DNA of 64,000 nt from positions 819,001-883,000 of the forward strand of contig CP102593.1 of NCBI GenBank assembly GCA_025666215.1, given 5' to 3'. Numbering within the stretch: position 1 is the first letter of the stretch; the number at the start of each line of letters is the position of its first letter. The notes below the pieces were generated by a model, which was not told the origin of the DNA, did not search any database, and saw only the letters and a list, made by a program, of their open reading frames with translations. Position numbers and translations under genes: made by a program. Positions 38,948 to 49,868 of this stretch are shown one piece after another. The stretch comes from Xanthomonas campestris pv. phormiicola (lineage in GTDB: Bacteria; Pseudomonadota; Gammaproteobacteria; Xanthomonadales; Xanthomonadaceae).

Positions 38948-40177
38948 ATGCAGCAGAATACAAACTTGCGAGGTGTTGAGAATCAGCTGGAGTCGTTGTA
39001 TTACCTGCACATCCCCAAAACCGCGGGTACGTCGCTCATCGCTTTCCTTGATGCCCAGTTTGCGGACACCGAAATATGTCCCGGGCAACTTCTGCCGAGT
39101 CTATTTTCGATAGATCGAACCAGGTTGCGTGACTACCGCTTCTTTCGGGGGCATTTATGGCACGGTCTGGAGAGGTATGTCGGCCAACCCCTACGTTACC
39201 TGACAATGCTGCGGGATCCATTGCACAGGACCTTGTCGTGGTATTCGCATGTGCGCCGCGACCCAAACGCTCATCGTCATGAGCAGGTGGTCGGTGAGCA
39301 GTGGTCGTTGCTGGAATTTGTCACCGATCCAGAAACGCAGTGGGATCTCATCAATACCCAGACCATATTCCTGGCGGCGGACTTGGATTTTGAGCAGCTC
39401 GCAGCGGATCCCGTAGGTTACGGTACGCGTACGATTCGGGCTTATGCAAAGCGAGGGGATGATCCTGCCTTGCTGGAGGCCGCCAAGCGTCGCCTAGAAT
39501 CGATGGAGTTCGGTATCGCCGAGCGTATGGCGGATTCTTTGAATCTCTTCTCGCATGTGTTCGGATTCGACCCGGCGATGCCGGCGCAGCATCTCAATGT
39601 ATCGGCTCGGCACATCTCTGAATCCGAAATCAGCGCTGATGTGCGATCCGCAGTGGACAAGGTCACCGTGCTGGACCGTGAGTTGTACGACTGGGCAAGG
39701 GCCAGGTTCGCGGAACGCTTCAGCGCGATGGTCAGGTCGTTGGTGATGAACGAAGCCCGGCGCGAAGGTCGTGCTGGACGTGTATGGCGCTTACCGCTGC
39801 AGCCATCCTCGCATGAGTACATTGGTGTAGAAGTCCTAGAATGTCCCCGCTCACTATCGCCCGATGCGCTGGCTATGGTTGATGTCGCGATTCGCAATGA
39901 TTCCGAGGAACTGCTCAGCAGTCGTCCTCCCCATCCGATCCATGTGTCCTATCACTGGGTCGATACGGATGGCGAGATGATCGTTTACGACGGCGAGCGA
40001 AGCCAGTTGCCTAAGCCGCTCGGCGCAGGCGAACGTTTTGGGATGACTGTGCGTGTCAGAGCTCCTGTACAGGAAGGTCGGTTCAACCTTCAGGTCAGAC
40101 TGGTGCAGGAGGGCGTGAGCTGGATCGAGGGCGTCCAGCGCCCGCAGAACTTGGAAGTGCTCGTGTCGTCGAACTGA
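38948..40177 (+). CDS. sulfotransferase-family protein with C-terminal beta-sandwich domain
   Basis: A 409-residue protein. The N-terminal domain has the PAPS 5'-phosphosulfate loop HIPKTAGTSLIAF (about residues 21-33) and the 3'-phosphate region RDPLHRTLSWYSH, as in carbohydrate sulfotransferases. The last 120 residues (about 285-409) form a separate beta-rich domain (EYIGVEVLECPRSLSP, HVSYHWVDTDGEMIVYDG) like the accessory domains found on O-antigen enzymes. Sulfation of a surface glycan is plausible but unproven; some proteins with this fold are not sulfotransferases. Composition is lower-GC than rmlBAC and xanB, which suggests transfer. Confidence 0.78.
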   Translation: MQQNTNLRGVENQLESLYYLHIPKTAGTSLIAFLDAQFADTEICPGQLLPSLFSIDRTRLRDYRFFRGHLWHGLERYVGQPLRYLTMLRDPLHRTLSWYSHVRRDPNAHRHEQVVGEQWSLLEFVTDPETQWDLINTQTIFLAADLDFEQLAADPVGYGTRTIRAYAKRGDDPALLEAAKRRLESMEFGIAERMADSLNLFSHVFGFDPAMPAQHLNVSARHISESEISADVRSAVDKVTVLDRELYDWARARFAERFSAMVRSLVMNEARREGRAGRVWRLPLQPSSHEYIGVEVLECPRSLSPDALAMVDVAIRNDSEELLSSRPPHPIHVSYHWVDTDGEMIVYDGERSQLPKPLGAGERFGMTVRVRAPVQEGRFNLQVRLVQEGVSWIEGVQRPQNLEVLVSSN

Positions 40178-40244
40178 TGCCCAATTGGCGGCCGCACGAG
40201 GCGGCCGGCTCAAGCATCGGTTTTACTACGTGGCAGCCTGCAGC

Positions 40245-41648
40245 TCAGGTACGCCCGTACGTATCCTCGAAGCGCACGATGTCGTCCTCGCCCAGATAGC
40301 TGCCGGACTGCACCTCGATCAGTTCCAGCGGCAGCTTGCCCGGGTTCTTCAGGCGATGGGTCACGCCCAGCGGGATGTAGGTGCTCTGGTTCTCGGTGAG
40401 CAGCAGCACTTCCTCGCCGCGGGTGACCTCGGCGGTGCCGCTGACCACGATCCAGTGCTCGGCGCGGTGGTGGTGCATCTGCAGGCTCAGCGTGGCGCCG
40501 GGCTTGACGGTGATGCGCTTGACCTGGAAACGCTGGCCGTTGTCGATCGAATCGTAGGCGCCCCAGGGGCGATACACCTTGCGGTGCCAGGTGGCCTCGG
40601 AGCGGCCGCTGGCCTTGATCCTGGCCACGATCTGCTTGACCTCCTGGATGCGATCGCGGTGACCGACCAGGACCGCATCGTCGGTCTCCACTACCACCAC
40701 GTCCTGCAGCCCGACCATCGCGATCAGCCGCGAGCCGTAGGCATAGGTGTTGCGGCAATCGATCTCGATCACGTCGCCGTGGTGCGCATTGCCTTGCGCA
40801 TCCTGTGGCGAGACATCCAGCAAGGCGGACCAGGACCCCACATCGTTCCAGTTGGCGTCCAGCGGCACGACCACCGCATCGGCGGTCTTTTCCATCACGG
40901 CATAGTCGATCGAGTCGGATGGGCTGGCGGAAAACGCGTCCTTGTCCAGGCGGGTGAAATCGGCGTCGCGCGTTGCCGCGTCCCACGCCTTGGTGCAGGC
41001 ATCGGCGATCGCGGGCTGGAAGCGGCGCAGCTCTTCCAGGTAGCGCGAGGCGCGGAACAGGAACATGCCGCTGTTCCAGTAGTACTCGCCCGAGGCCAGA
41101 TAGCCCTGCGCGGTGGCCAGGTCGGGCTTCTCGACGAAGCGCTCGACCGCGCTGACGCCGTTGCCGGCGCCGGCCTTGATGTAGCCATAGCCGGTTTCCG
41201 GCGCGGTCGGTTTGATGCCGAAGGTGACCAGCTTGCCTTGCTCGGCTGCGGCCGCGGCAACCTGCACGGCGGCCTGGAACGCCGCTTCGTCGCGGATCAC
41301 ATGGTCGGAGGGCAGGACCAGCAGCAGCGGGTCGGCGCCATTGCGGGTGGCCTCCAGCGCCGCCACGGCGATGGCCGGCGCGGTATTGCGGCCCTTGGGT
41401 TCGAGCAGGATCGATTGCGGCTTCACGCCGATCTGCTGCAATTGTTCGGCGGCGACGAAGCGGTGTTCTTCGTTGGCGACCACGATCGGCGCGTGCCCGG
41501 CGACCGGCGCCGCGCGCAGCCAGGTGGCCTGCAGCATGCTGTGCTCGCCGACCAACGGCAGGAACTGCTTCGGATAGGACTCGCGCGACAGCGGCCAGAG
41601 CCGGGTGCCGGAACCGCCGGACAGGATGATGGGAAGAACGTCGCTCAT
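40245..41648 (-). CDS. xanB: mannose-1-phosphate guanylyltransferase / mannose-6-phosphate isomerase
   Basis: A bifunctional enzyme making mannose-6-phosphate from fructose-6-phosphate and GDP-mannose from mannose-1-phosphate. The 467-residue product has an N-terminal nucleotidyltransferase ([20 protein letters not shown], then [10 protein letters not shown]) and a C-terminal type II PMI cupin with the metal-binding motif [13 protein letters not shown]. In Xanthomonas XanB feeds xanthan, LPS and here the Gmd/Rmd pathway. It lies downstream of xanA on the same strand, 55 bases away. Confidence 0.97.
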   Translation of the reverse strand: MSDVLPIILSGGSGTRLWPLSRESYPKQFLPLVGEHSMLQATWLRAAPVAGHAPIVVANEEHRFVAAEQLQQIGVKPQSILLEPKGRNTAPAIAVAALEATRNGADPLLLVLPSDHVIRDEAAFQAAVQVAAAAAEQGKLVTFGIKPTAPETGYGYIKAGAGNGVSAVERFVEKPDLATAQGYLASGEYYWNSGMFLFRASRYLEELRRFQPAIADACTKAWDAATRDADFTRLDKDAFSASPSDSIDYAVMEKTADAVVVPLDANWNDVGSWSALLDVSPQDAQGNAHHGDVIEIDCRNTYAYGSRLIAMVGLQDVVVVETDDAVLVGHRDRIQEVKQIVARIKASGRSEATWHRKVYRPWGAYDSIDNGQRFQVKRITVKPGATLSLQMHHHRAEHWIVVSGTAEVTRGEEVLLLTENQSTYIPLGVTHRLKNPGKLPLELIEVQSGSYLGEDDIVRFEDTYGRT

Positions 41649-41703
41649 GGGCGGGGGAACTCCATAGATGCGTTGAAGGGGAAGGTGGAGGACATGAAGT
41701 CGA

Positions 41704-43050
41704 TCATGCTTTCAGCAGGTCGGAGATTTCGGTGGTGCGCTGTTCCAGCAGTGCCGCATCGCCGCGCGTTTCCACGTTCAGGCGCAACAGCGGTTCGGTG
41801 TTGGAGCTGCGCAGGTTGAAGCGCCATTGCGCGAACTCGGCGCTGACGCCGTCGGTGTAATCCAGCGCCGGCGACTGCGCGGCGTAGTGCTCCATCACCC
41901 GGGCCACCGCGGCCTTGGCATCGGCGACCTTGAAGTTGATCTCGCCGCTGCACGGGAACTTCTGCATCCGCGCCTCGACCAGGTCGGCCAGCGAGCGGCC
42001 CGACTGCGATACCAGTTCGGCGATCAGCAGCCACGGAATCATGCCCGAGTCGGCGTAGGCGAACTCGCGGAAATAGTGGTGCGCGCTCATCTCGCCGCCG
42101 TACACCGCATTTTCGCTGCGCATCTTCTCCTTGATGAAGGCGTGCCCGCTCTTGCACAGCACCGGCACGCCGCCGGCATCTTCGACCATCTCGATCGTGT
42201 TCCAGGTCAGGCGCGGGTCGTGCACGACCTTGCCGCCCGGCTGCTTGGCCAGGATCGCCTGCGCGAGCAGGCCGACCAGGTAATAGCCTTCGATGAAACG
42301 GCCGTTCTCGTCGAAGAAGAAGCAGCGGTCGAAATCGCCGTCCCAGGCGATACCGAAGTCCGCGCCGTGCTCCTTCACCGCCTTGGCGGTGGCTTCGCGA
42401 TTCTCCGGCAGCAGCGGGTTCGGGATGCCGTTGGGGAAGTGGCCGTCCGGCTCGTGGAACACGCGCACGAACTCGAACGGCAGGTGCGGCGCCAGCAGGT
42501 CGACGATGGCGCCGGCGCCGCCGTTGCCGGCGTTGACCACCAGCTTCAGCGGCTTGAGCGAGCCGAGGTCGATGTAGCTCAGCAGGTGCGCGATATAGGC
42601 GGACTTGTCCGGGCGGCTGTGCTCGGCCGCGGTCGGCGTGCCGGCGGGCGCGGTGTCGGCGGCCACGGTGTCGCGGATCGCGAACAGGCCGGTATCGGAG
42701 CTGATCGGGCGCGCATTCTCGCGCACCAGCTTCATCCCGTTGTAGTCCATCGGGTTGTGGCTGGCGGTGACCATCACCCCGCCGGCGGCCTGCAGGTGGT
42801 CGGTCTGGAAATACACTTCCTCGGTGCCGCACAGGCCGATGTCGATGACTTCGCGGCCGCTGGCGCGCAGGCCGGCCGACAGCGCGTCCTGCAGCCCCTG
42901 GCTGGCCAGGCGCACGTCGTGGCCCACCACCACCGGTCCGCTCTCCAATTGCCCCGCCAGCGCCACGCCGATACGGCGGGCCAGGTCCTCGTTCAGTTCG
43001 TCGGGAACGCGACCGCGGATGTCGTAGGCCTTGAATGCGGGAAGCGACAT
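41704..43050 (-). CDS. xanA: phosphomannomutase / phosphoglucomutase
   Basis: Interconverts the 1- and 6-phosphates of mannose and glucose, supplying precursors for GDP-mannose, dTDP-rhamnose and UDP-glucose. The 448-residue length is that of Xanthomonas XanA. The phosphoserine Ser97 lies in [12 protein letters not shown], the Mg-binding loop is DGDFDRC, and the sugar-binding loop is [10 protein letters not shown]. It is divergent from the CoA-transferase genes. Confidence 0.97.
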   Translation of the reverse strand: MSLPAFKAYDIRGRVPDELNEDLARRIGVALAGQLESGPVVVGHDVRLASQGLQDALSAGLRASGREVIDIGLCGTEEVYFQTDHLQAAGGVMVTASHNPMDYNGMKLVRENARPISSDTGLFAIRDTVAADTAPAGTPTAAEHSRPDKSAYIAHLLSYIDLGSLKPLKLVVNAGNGGAGAIVDLLAPHLPFEFVRVFHEPDGHFPNGIPNPLLPENREATAKAVKEHGADFGIAWDGDFDRCFFFDENGRFIEGYYLVGLLAQAILAKQPGGKVVHDPRLTWNTIEMVEDAGGVPVLCKSGHAFIKEKMRSENAVYGGEMSAHHYFREFAYADSGMIPWLLIAELVSQSGRSLADLVEARMQKFPCSGEINFKVADAKAAVARVMEHYAAQSPALDYTDGVSAEFAQWRFNLRSSNTEPLLRLNVETRGDAALLEQRTTEISDLLKA

Positions 43051-43182
43051 AGGGAGGGACCTTGGATGGGGGAAGCTGGAGTGTAACGTTCCGGCCCTTA
43101 ATCGGTCATTGCGGCAGTGCGCAGCGGGCTGCGCGCGGCGACCGGCTAAACTACTTGTCTACTTCCGATGCGGAGCTGGCGA

Positions 43183-43920
43183 ATGGGCGACACCTCTACC
43201 CGGGCGACCGGGCGACGCGGCAAGCTTTTCCCCGATGCGGCCACGGCGCTGGCCGACGTGGTGGCCAACGGCCAGACCCTGGCGGTCGGCGGGTTCGGCC
43301 TGTGCGGCATCCCGGAGGCCTTGATCGCCGCGCTGCGCGACAGTGCGGTGACCGGCCTGACCGTGATCTCCAACAACGCCGGCGTCGATGGCTTCGGCCT
43401 GGGCCAGCTGCTGGCGACCCGGCAGATCCGCAAGATGATCTCGTCCTACGTCGGCGAGAACAAGGAATTCGAGCGCCAGTACCTGGCCGGCGAGCTGGCG
43501 CTGGAGTTCAATCCGCAGGGCACCCTGGCCGAGCGCCTGCGCGCCGGCGGTGCCGGCATTCCCGCGTTCTTCACCGCCACCGGCTATGGCACGGTGGTCG
43601 CCGAGGGCAAGGAGACGCGCGAATTCGGCGGCAAGCACTACGTGCTGGAAACCGCGCTGCAGGCCGACGTGGCGCTGGTCAAGGCGTGGAAGGCCGACGC
43701 GGCCGGCAACCTGGTGTTCCGCAAGACCGCGCGCAACTTCAACCCGGCCTGCGCGATGGCCGGCAAGGTCTGCATCGCCGAGGTCGAGCAACTCGTCGAG
43801 ACCGGCAGCATCGACCCGGACCAGGTGCATCTGCCCGGCATCTACGTCGACCGCATCGTGCACAACCCGCATCCCGAAAAACGCATCGAACAGCGCACCC
43901 TGCGCCAGAAGGACGCCTGA
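43183..43920 (+). CDS. 3-oxoacid CoA-transferase subunit A
   Basis: Alpha subunit of a succinyl-CoA:3-ketoacid-type CoA-transferase, about 245 residues. It has [13 protein letters not shown] near the N-terminus and [15 protein letters not shown], both typical of the family. ATG 43183 is preferred because GGAG lies about eight bases upstream; ATG 43168 is possible. In Xanthomonas annotations this gene beside xanAB has been called lpsJ, although it is a CoA-transferase by sequence. The B subunit follows after one base. Confidence 0.92.
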   Translation: MGDTSTRATGRRGKLFPDAATALADVVANGQTLAVGGFGLCGIPEALIAALRDSAVTGLTVISNNAGVDGFGLGQLLATRQIRKMISSYVGENKEFERQYLAGELALEFNPQGTLAERLRAGGAGIPAFFTATGYGTVVAEGKETREFGGKHYVLETALQADVALVKAWKADAAGNLVFRKTARNFNPACAMAGKVCIAEVEQLVETGSIDPDQVHLPGIYVDRIVHNPHPEKRIEQRTLRQKDA

Positions 43921-43921
43921 C

Positions 43922-44554
43922 ATGGCCTGGACCCGCGACGAAATGGCGCAGCGCGCCGCCCGCGAACTCACCGATGGCGCCTATGTGAACCTGGGTATCG
44001 GCTTGCCGACCCTGGTCGCCAACCACATTCCCGCAGGCGTGGACGTGTGGCTGCAGTCGGAGAACGGCCTGCTCGGCATCGGCCCGTTCCCGAGCGAGGA
44101 CGAGGTCGACGCCGACCTGATCAACGCCGGTAAGCAGACCGTGACCGCGCGCGCCGGCGCCAGCTATTTCGGCAGCCACGATTCCTTTGCGATGATCCGC
44201 GGCGGCCATATCGACCTGGCGATCCTGGGCGCGATGCAGGTCAGCGCGCGCGGCGACCTGGCCAACTGGATGGTGCCCGGCAAGATGGTCAAGGGCATGG
44301 GCGGGGCGATGGACCTGGTGGCCGGGGTCAAGCGCGTGGTGGTGCTGATGGAGCACGTGGCCAAGGACGGCAGCCACAAGATCCTGCATAACTGCGATCT
44401 ACCGTTGACTGGGGTCGGCGTGGTCGACCGCATCATCACCGACTTGGCGGTGTTCGACGTGAGCGCGGAGGGCCTGGTGCTGGTCGAGGCGGCCGACGCT
44501 GTGGACGAGGCGGAACTGGTTGCCAAGACCGGGGTCGCTTTCCGCAGCGCCTGA
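43922..44554 (+). CDS. 3-oxoacid CoA-transferase subunit B
   Basis: Beta subunit, 210 residues, with the CoA-transferase signature [14 protein letters not shown] and the catalytic Glu47 in [10 protein letters not shown]. It pairs with the preceding A subunit to transfer CoA between succinate and acetoacetate-type acids. The one-base spacing shows an operon. It has been labelled lpsI in Xanthomonas. It converges on the frameshifted RgpF/HAD gene. Confidence 0.93.
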   Translation: MAWTRDEMAQRAARELTDGAYVNLGIGLPTLVANHIPAGVDVWLQSENGLLGIGPFPSEDEVDADLINAGKQTVTARAGASYFGSHDSFAMIRGGHIDLAILGAMQVSARGDLANWMVPGKMVKGMGGAMDLVAGVKRVVVLMEHVAKDGSHKILHNCDLPLTGVGVVDRIITDLAVFDVSAEGLVLVEAADAVDEAELVAKTGVAFRSA

Positions 44555-44577
44555 CGCTACGGCGAAGACGGATGCCC

Positions 44578-47405
44578 TTACATGGTCACGGCCACCCGGC
44601 CGCGGCCAGTGAACGCATCGCTGACCGCCAGGCCTCGTGCCCAGTCGCCGGCCTGCCAGCGGCCCTCGCCCAGGCAGCGCAATGGCGCCTGGATCAGTGC
44701 GCGGTCGAAGGTGAATTGCCAGGTCTCGCTGCCGCCGACTGCGCAAAGGTCGGCGACGAAATCGAGCGCGCCTTGCTGGACTGCGGCGACCGCGGCGAAG
44801 TGCGTGGGAGCCAGTTCGTTGTCGGCGAAGACGGGTTCGAGCTTGCCATCGTCGTGCAACGCGAAATGCGAGAACTGGCCATCCGGTGCGGTCAGGAAGG
44901 TTTCCAGCAGCAAGTCGTGTTGCAGGATCGCCGAGGTTTCCGCATCGGCGCTGCGGCCATCGAAGTAACGGGCTTCGGCCCAGCCACTGGCCTGGACCTG
45001 AGCGATGCCGGCGTTCACCGCGAAGTAGCCGCCGCCCAGCGTGGTTCCGGTCAACCTGCCCAGTTGCGCTTGAATGGTGCCTGCGTAGCCCAGGTCCGCC
45101 ACCATGGCCGGTGCGTCTTCAACCGTATCGCGCCAGTAACGCAGATAGCCTGCGCGTTCGACTGCGGCGACGTCGAGCAGCGCAGGTATCGCAGGCGCCA
45201 GTTTTTGCAGCAAGGCGGCGCGCATCTCCGGCAGCATCACCATGCCGCGCATGTCTGCAGCGCCAAGCTGCGCAGCGATCGCGCTTGCCGCCGCGGTGCC
45301 GAGTCGTGCCTGCAGCAGATCCTGCAGGCTGCCGGTATAGGTGCTGCCGAGCAATGCCTCCAGGTCATTGGCCTCACGCAGGGTCGGCACGCCGGTGCCG
45401 CGGCGCGAGGCCAGCAGATAGCGGCCGCGCAGGGCGGCCAGTGGCGGACATGCCGCCTGAAGCTGCGTGAACGCCTTTTGCAACAGATAGCCTTCCCGGC
45501 TCAGGAACAGGATCTGGCCAACGCCGCGCGACAGCGCCACACGCGACAGCCACAGCAGGTAGTCGGCGACCAGGGGGCCAAACACCAGATAGCCGAGCGA
45601 TGTCGGCGATTCCAGGTGCAGACGGTCGCCGAACTGCGCCGGTCGAGTATCGGCCAGATCCGCCAGGTGGCGACTGAGCAGGCCAAGCCATAATTGATCC
45701 TGCCAGGGGCTGTGTGCGCCCGCCGCAGGTCGCAACGGGCGTAATGCCGGGACCACGTCGAGCAGGGCCGATGGGCGCAGCACATGCACGGGCGTGAGAT
45801 AGCCGTGCATCTGCGGGCGCTGGATGTCCGCCTGTTCGTTGTCGCCGACGTGCAGCCAGTGCCGCGCGGCGACACCTTCGCGCGCCGGCAGCTGTTCCCA
45901 TGCCAGGTCGTCGTCCTTGCGCCAGCCGGTTTCGCAAGACACATACCAGGCTTGCGGCAGTACGCGGACCGCCGCTGGCAATACCCTGCGCAGATCGGCG
46001 CTGTTTAGGTACATGTCCGACACGGCGACCAGGCGCCGGCCGCTGGCGGCGAGCGCGGTGGCCGCGGCAACCAGCGTCTGACGCGGCCGCAACAGGCGTG
46101 TCTCCGTGTCCAGTTCCAGTTTCTGCAGGGCTTGCAGGGGAAGGTCTTTCGCTTCCGCGAGGTGGGCCATCGCGGCATAGATGGCGTCCAGGTCGACATC
46201 CTGCCCTGCCGCTGCGCGCGCGTTTCGGCGCGCGCGCGCAATGCGGCGAATCCGGCGACGCCAAGCGTCTCGGCTGCCAGATGAGCGAGATAGGCGCGCG
46301 CGCCTGCAGGGGTCAGAAAGGGGCGCGTCACCAGGGTGTCGAACACATCCAGCGATACCACGTTTGCATCGATCGCCGAGAGCGCCAGGCGCGTGGCCAA
46401 CGGCATCTGGAAGGCCTGCATCCAGTTGCGGCCGCCTTCCGTGCTCAGTGCGAGTGTTCCGTCCGGGGGCAGAATGCCAGCCAGCAGTCCTTGCTGGCGC
46501 ACTACCGCCACGAACATTCTCTCCAGGGCATGCTGCAGGGTCCCGTCGATCTGGCCGCGCTCTTCCGGGAAGTCGTGCAGGTTCAATCCCAGTGCGTAGA
46601 TCGGTCGCAAGGCCTCCACGCGCGCCCAGAACATCGAGCCAGCCGGGAAATCGATGTAGGCGGTCGCATCGATACCGACGCCGAGCCGCTGGCCCAGTTC
46701 GCGACAGACCTGGAGATTGCTCAGCCAGGTGTGCGCCCACAGCGGTACGCCGCTGAAGCTCTCCGGATACACGATGCCCAGCCGCGGTTCGGCTTCGAAC
46801 ATGCCCAGAATCCAGCCGATACGCTGTGCCGAACCGAACAGGGACGTGGTCAGGTAGTTGCGCCAATCCTGGCGCTCGCCACCGGTATACAGCGATTTTT
46901 TGCTATGCCAGTGCGCCACGACGTCCAGCGCCAGAACCTCCTCGCGGAACGTCACGATCAGCGGCGCCAGATCGCGGCCGCGGTTGGAGACCTTGTGCAC
47001 GTGCAGCGCCTGCAGGTTCGGCAGCGACGACAGGCGCTGTCGGGCCGCGATCTGCGCGGCGTCGTCCACGACCGAGACCATCAACACATACGACACCGGC
47101 ATTGCCGCCAGCGCCTGGGCCAACTCATCCAGCAGGTCGGGGTAGAAAACGTGCGCCATCACGCCCACACGCAGTTGCAGGCGCTCGACCGCGATCGGTT
47201 CGGGAAACACGATGTCCGATGGCGGCGGTGCCGACGCTTGCGCGTGCGCGGCATTGCGCAAGCGCTGCACGAAACCGGAAAGGCCCAGCGCTCGCAGCAC
47301 TTTCCAGCTGCGCTCGGCGACGGCAACCAGACCCCGCCAGCCGCCGCCGTGCCGCTCGACAGCCGCACGCGCGGCCAGCTCGGCTTTACGCCAGGTTGCT
47401 CTCAT
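44578..47405 (-). pseudogene. rhamnan synthesis F-type / HAD domain protein, interrupted by a frameshift
   Basis: Two overlapping minus-strand frames make up one gene. The 5' part (from 47405) has an RgpF-like domain: HVHKVSNRGRDLAPLI, AHWHSKKSLYTGGERQDWR, then the HAD motif SLDVFDTLVTRP. The 3' part (to 44578) continues with the HAD core (VAVSDMYLNSADLR, HVGDNEQADI) and a long C-terminal region. The frames part near 46214-46239, in two GC-dinucleotide tracts. Removing one CG unit restores a single frame of about 941 residues. The cause could be a real inactivation, phase variation by slippage, or a sequencing error. The intact protein is probably a surface-glycan enzyme for rhamnose chains. 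Confidence 0.8.
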
Positions 47406-47471
47406 CGCGACGTCACGTGGCGAAGAAGAGGGCGGCGGCGCAATAAGCGCATCGTGTCGGAAGCGCGTGGC

Positions 47472-49115
47472 TCACAGGTTCTGGTAATTCGGCCCGGAGC
47501 CGCCTTCCGGGGAGACCCAGTTGATGATCTCGTAGGGGTCCTTGATGTCGCAGGTCTTGCAGTGCACGCAGTTGGCGGCGTTGATCTGCAGGCGCTTGCC
47601 GGCCGCGTCGTCGACGATCTCGTAGACCGCGGCGGGGCAGAAGCGGGTGCAGGGGTTGCCGTATTCCTCGGTGCAGCGGGTCACGCAGATCTGCGGGTCC
47701 AGCACCTGCAGGTGCACGGGCTGGTCCTCGTCGTGTTCGGTGGCGGCGAAGTACACGGCCTGCAGGCGGTCGCGCGGCGCCAGGTCGCGCTGCACGTAGT
47801 CGCGCTTGGGCTGTTCGTGCGCGCCCAGCCGGTCCAGCGACGACCAGTCGGCGGTCACCTTCAGTGTCCACGGCGAGGCGCCCTTGACCAGGGTCTCCCA
47901 GGCGCCGTTGAGCAGGCCGAACCACATGCCCTTCTTGAAACCGGGCTTGATGTTGCGCACCTGGCGCAGTTCGGCCATCACCTCCGAGCCGCGCAAGCGC
48001 GCGTCGAAACCGGCCGGATTCGGCGCCGCGCCGGCGGCCAGGTGCTCAGCGGCGAGCATGCCGCTGCGGATCGCCTGGTGGGTGCCCTTGATCTTGGGCA
48101 CGTTGAGCAGGCCGGCGCTGTCGCCGATCAGCAGCGCGCCGGGCATCTCCACCTTCGGCAACGACTGCCAGCCGCCGCTGGCGATGGCGCGCGCGCCGGC
48201 CGACAGGATGCTGCCGCCTTCCAGCAGCGGCTTCATCAGCGGGTGGTTCTTCCACTGCTGGAACGCCTCCCACGGCCGGTACTCGGGGTCGTGGTAATCC
48301 AGCCCGCTGACGTAGCCCAGCGCCACCTGGTTGTTCTCCAGGTGGTACAGGAAGCTGCCGGCATAGGTGGCGTTGTCGGCCGGCCAGCCGAGGGTGTGCA
48401 CGATCTTGCCGGGCACCACGCGGCCTTCCGGCAGCTGCCACAGTTCCTTGATGCCGATCGAGTAGGCCTGCGGGTCGCTGTCGGCGTCCAGCGCGAAGCG
48501 CTTGACCAGGCGCTTGGTCAGGTGCCCGCGCGCGCCTTCGGCCAGCACCGTGACCTTGGCGCGGATGTCGATGCCGGGGGTGTAGCCGGGCTTGTGCGAC
48601 CCGTCCTTGGCCACGCCCATGTCGCCGATGCGCACGCCGAGCACGGTGCCGTCGTCGGCATGCAGGGTCTCGGCGGCGGCGAAGCCGGGGTAGATCTCCA
48701 CGCCCAGCGCCTCGGCCTGCGGCGCCAGCCACGCGCACAGCGCGCCGAGGCTGACGATGAAGTTGCCGTGGTTGCGCATGCCGGGCGGCACGATCGGGAA
48801 CTTGCGCCCGCCGTCCTTGCTCAGGTGCCAGAACTCGTCTTCGCCGGCGGGGACGCAGATCGGCGGCGGGTTGTCGCGCCAGCCGGGCAGCAGCGCGTCG
48901 AGCGGCGCCGGTTCGATCACCGCGCCGGACAGGATCTGCGCGCCGACCGTGCTGGCCTTCTCGATCACGCAGACCGAGATGTCCGGGTTGAGCTGCTTGA
49001 GCCGGATCGCGAACGCCAGCCCGGCCGGACCCGCGCCGACGGTCACCACGTCGTATTCCATGACGTCGCGTTCCACTGGCTCCGGCGCGCTGGCGCCGCC
49101 CTCCAATTCCGTCAT
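47472..49115 (-). CDS. etfD: electron transfer flavoprotein:ubiquinone oxidoreductase
   Basis: Passes electrons from ETF (etfBA in this window) to ubiquinone at the inner membrane. The 547-residue length is typical. The FAD site is YDVVTVGAGPAGLAFAIRL at the N-terminus. The ubiquinone/membrane region is in the middle, and the 4Fe-4S cluster cysteines lie in RFCPAAVYE and CVHCKTCDIKDP, near the C-terminal end NYQNL. ATG 49115 is preferred; 33 further codons are open upstream but not conserved. Confidence 0.95.
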   Translation of the reverse strand: MTELEGGASAPEPVERDVMEYDVVTVGAGPAGLAFAIRLKQLNPDISVCVIEKASTVGAQILSGAVIEPAPLDALLPGWRDNPPPICVPAGEDEFWHLSKDGGRKFPIVPPGMRNHGNFIVSLGALCAWLAPQAEALGVEIYPGFAAAETLHADDGTVLGVRIGDMGVAKDGSHKPGYTPGIDIRAKVTVLAEGARGHLTKRLVKRFALDADSDPQAYSIGIKELWQLPEGRVVPGKIVHTLGWPADNATYAGSFLYHLENNQVALGYVSGLDYHDPEYRPWEAFQQWKNHPLMKPLLEGGSILSAGARAIASGGWQSLPKVEMPGALLIGDSAGLLNVPKIKGTHQAIRSGMLAAEHLAAGAAPNPAGFDARLRGSEVMAELRQVRNIKPGFKKGMWFGLLNGAWETLVKGASPWTLKVTADWSSLDRLGAHEQPKRDYVQRDLAPRDRLQAVYFAATEHDEDQPVHLQVLDPQICVTRCTEEYGNPCTRFCPAAVYEIVDDAAGKRLQINAANCVHCKTCDIKDPYEIINWVSPEGGSGPNYQNL

Positions 49116-49228
49116 CTGGTCCGCTCCCGTTGGCTCGATCTGGCTGCACGCATTTTCAGGCTTTGTGCGTGACGGGGCAAATTCCGCACGCTGGCGTATG
49201 GTGCCGGCAGGCATGCTAGCGTGGCGCG

Positions 49229-49810
49229 ATGCGACTCGATCTGCCCGGCGCCGACGTCCGCTGGCTGCCTGGCTGGCTCGCCCCGGCCGAGGCGGCGGCG
49301 CTGTTCGCGCACTTGCTGGACGCAGTGGACTGGGAAGTCCACCGCATCCGCCTGTTCGGGCGGATGGTCGATTCGCCGCGGCTGAGTTGCTGGATCGGCG
49401 ACCCGGAGGCGAGCTACCGCTATTCCGGCACCCGCTTCGCGCCGCATCCGTGGCCGCCGGCGCTGCGGCCGCTGCGCGCGCGGCTGGCGGCGGAAACCGG
49501 GGTGGCGTTCAACAGCGTGCTGGCCAACCGCTACCGCGACGGCCGCGACGCGATGGGCTGGCACAGCGACGACGAAAAGGAATTGGGTGCGCGTCCGCTG
49601 ATCGCTTCGCTGAGCCTGGGCGCCACAAGCCGCTTCGTGCTGCGCCATCGCCAGGAGCCGGCGCTGCGCCAGGCGCTGGACCTGAGCGCCGGTGTCTTGC
49701 TGTTGATGGGCGGGGAGACCCAGCGCCTGTACCGGCATGCCTTGCCGCGGACTGCGAAACCGGTCGGCGAGCGGATCAATCTGACGTTCCGGAAAATCGC
49801 CGCGCGTTAG
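49229..49810 (+). CDS. alkB: AlkB-like Fe(II)/2-oxoglutarate-dependent dioxygenase
   Basis: Repairs alkylated bases such as 1-methyladenine and 3-methylcytosine by oxidative demethylation. The 193-residue product has the iron-binding His-x-Asp in MGWHSDDEKELG, the distal His in RHALPR and the 2-oxoglutarate-binding arginines in RINLTFRK at the end. It is divergent from etfD with about 113 bases between starts. The short form lacking a long N-terminus resembles the AlkB homologues of many proteobacteria. Confidence 0.93.
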   Translation: MRLDLPGADVRWLPGWLAPAEAAALFAHLLDAVDWEVHRIRLFGRMVDSPRLSCWIGDPEASYRYSGTRFAPHPWPPALRPLRARLAAETGVAFNSVLANRYRDGRDAMGWHSDDEKELGARPLIASLSLGATSRFVLRHRQEPALRQALDLSAGVLLLMGGETQRLYRHALPRTAKPVGERINLTFRKIAAR

Positions 49811-49868
49811 CGGCCACGAATTCCTTTCTCCCCTTGGGAGCATGGCCTCCTTTTCGGGGGAAGTGCCT

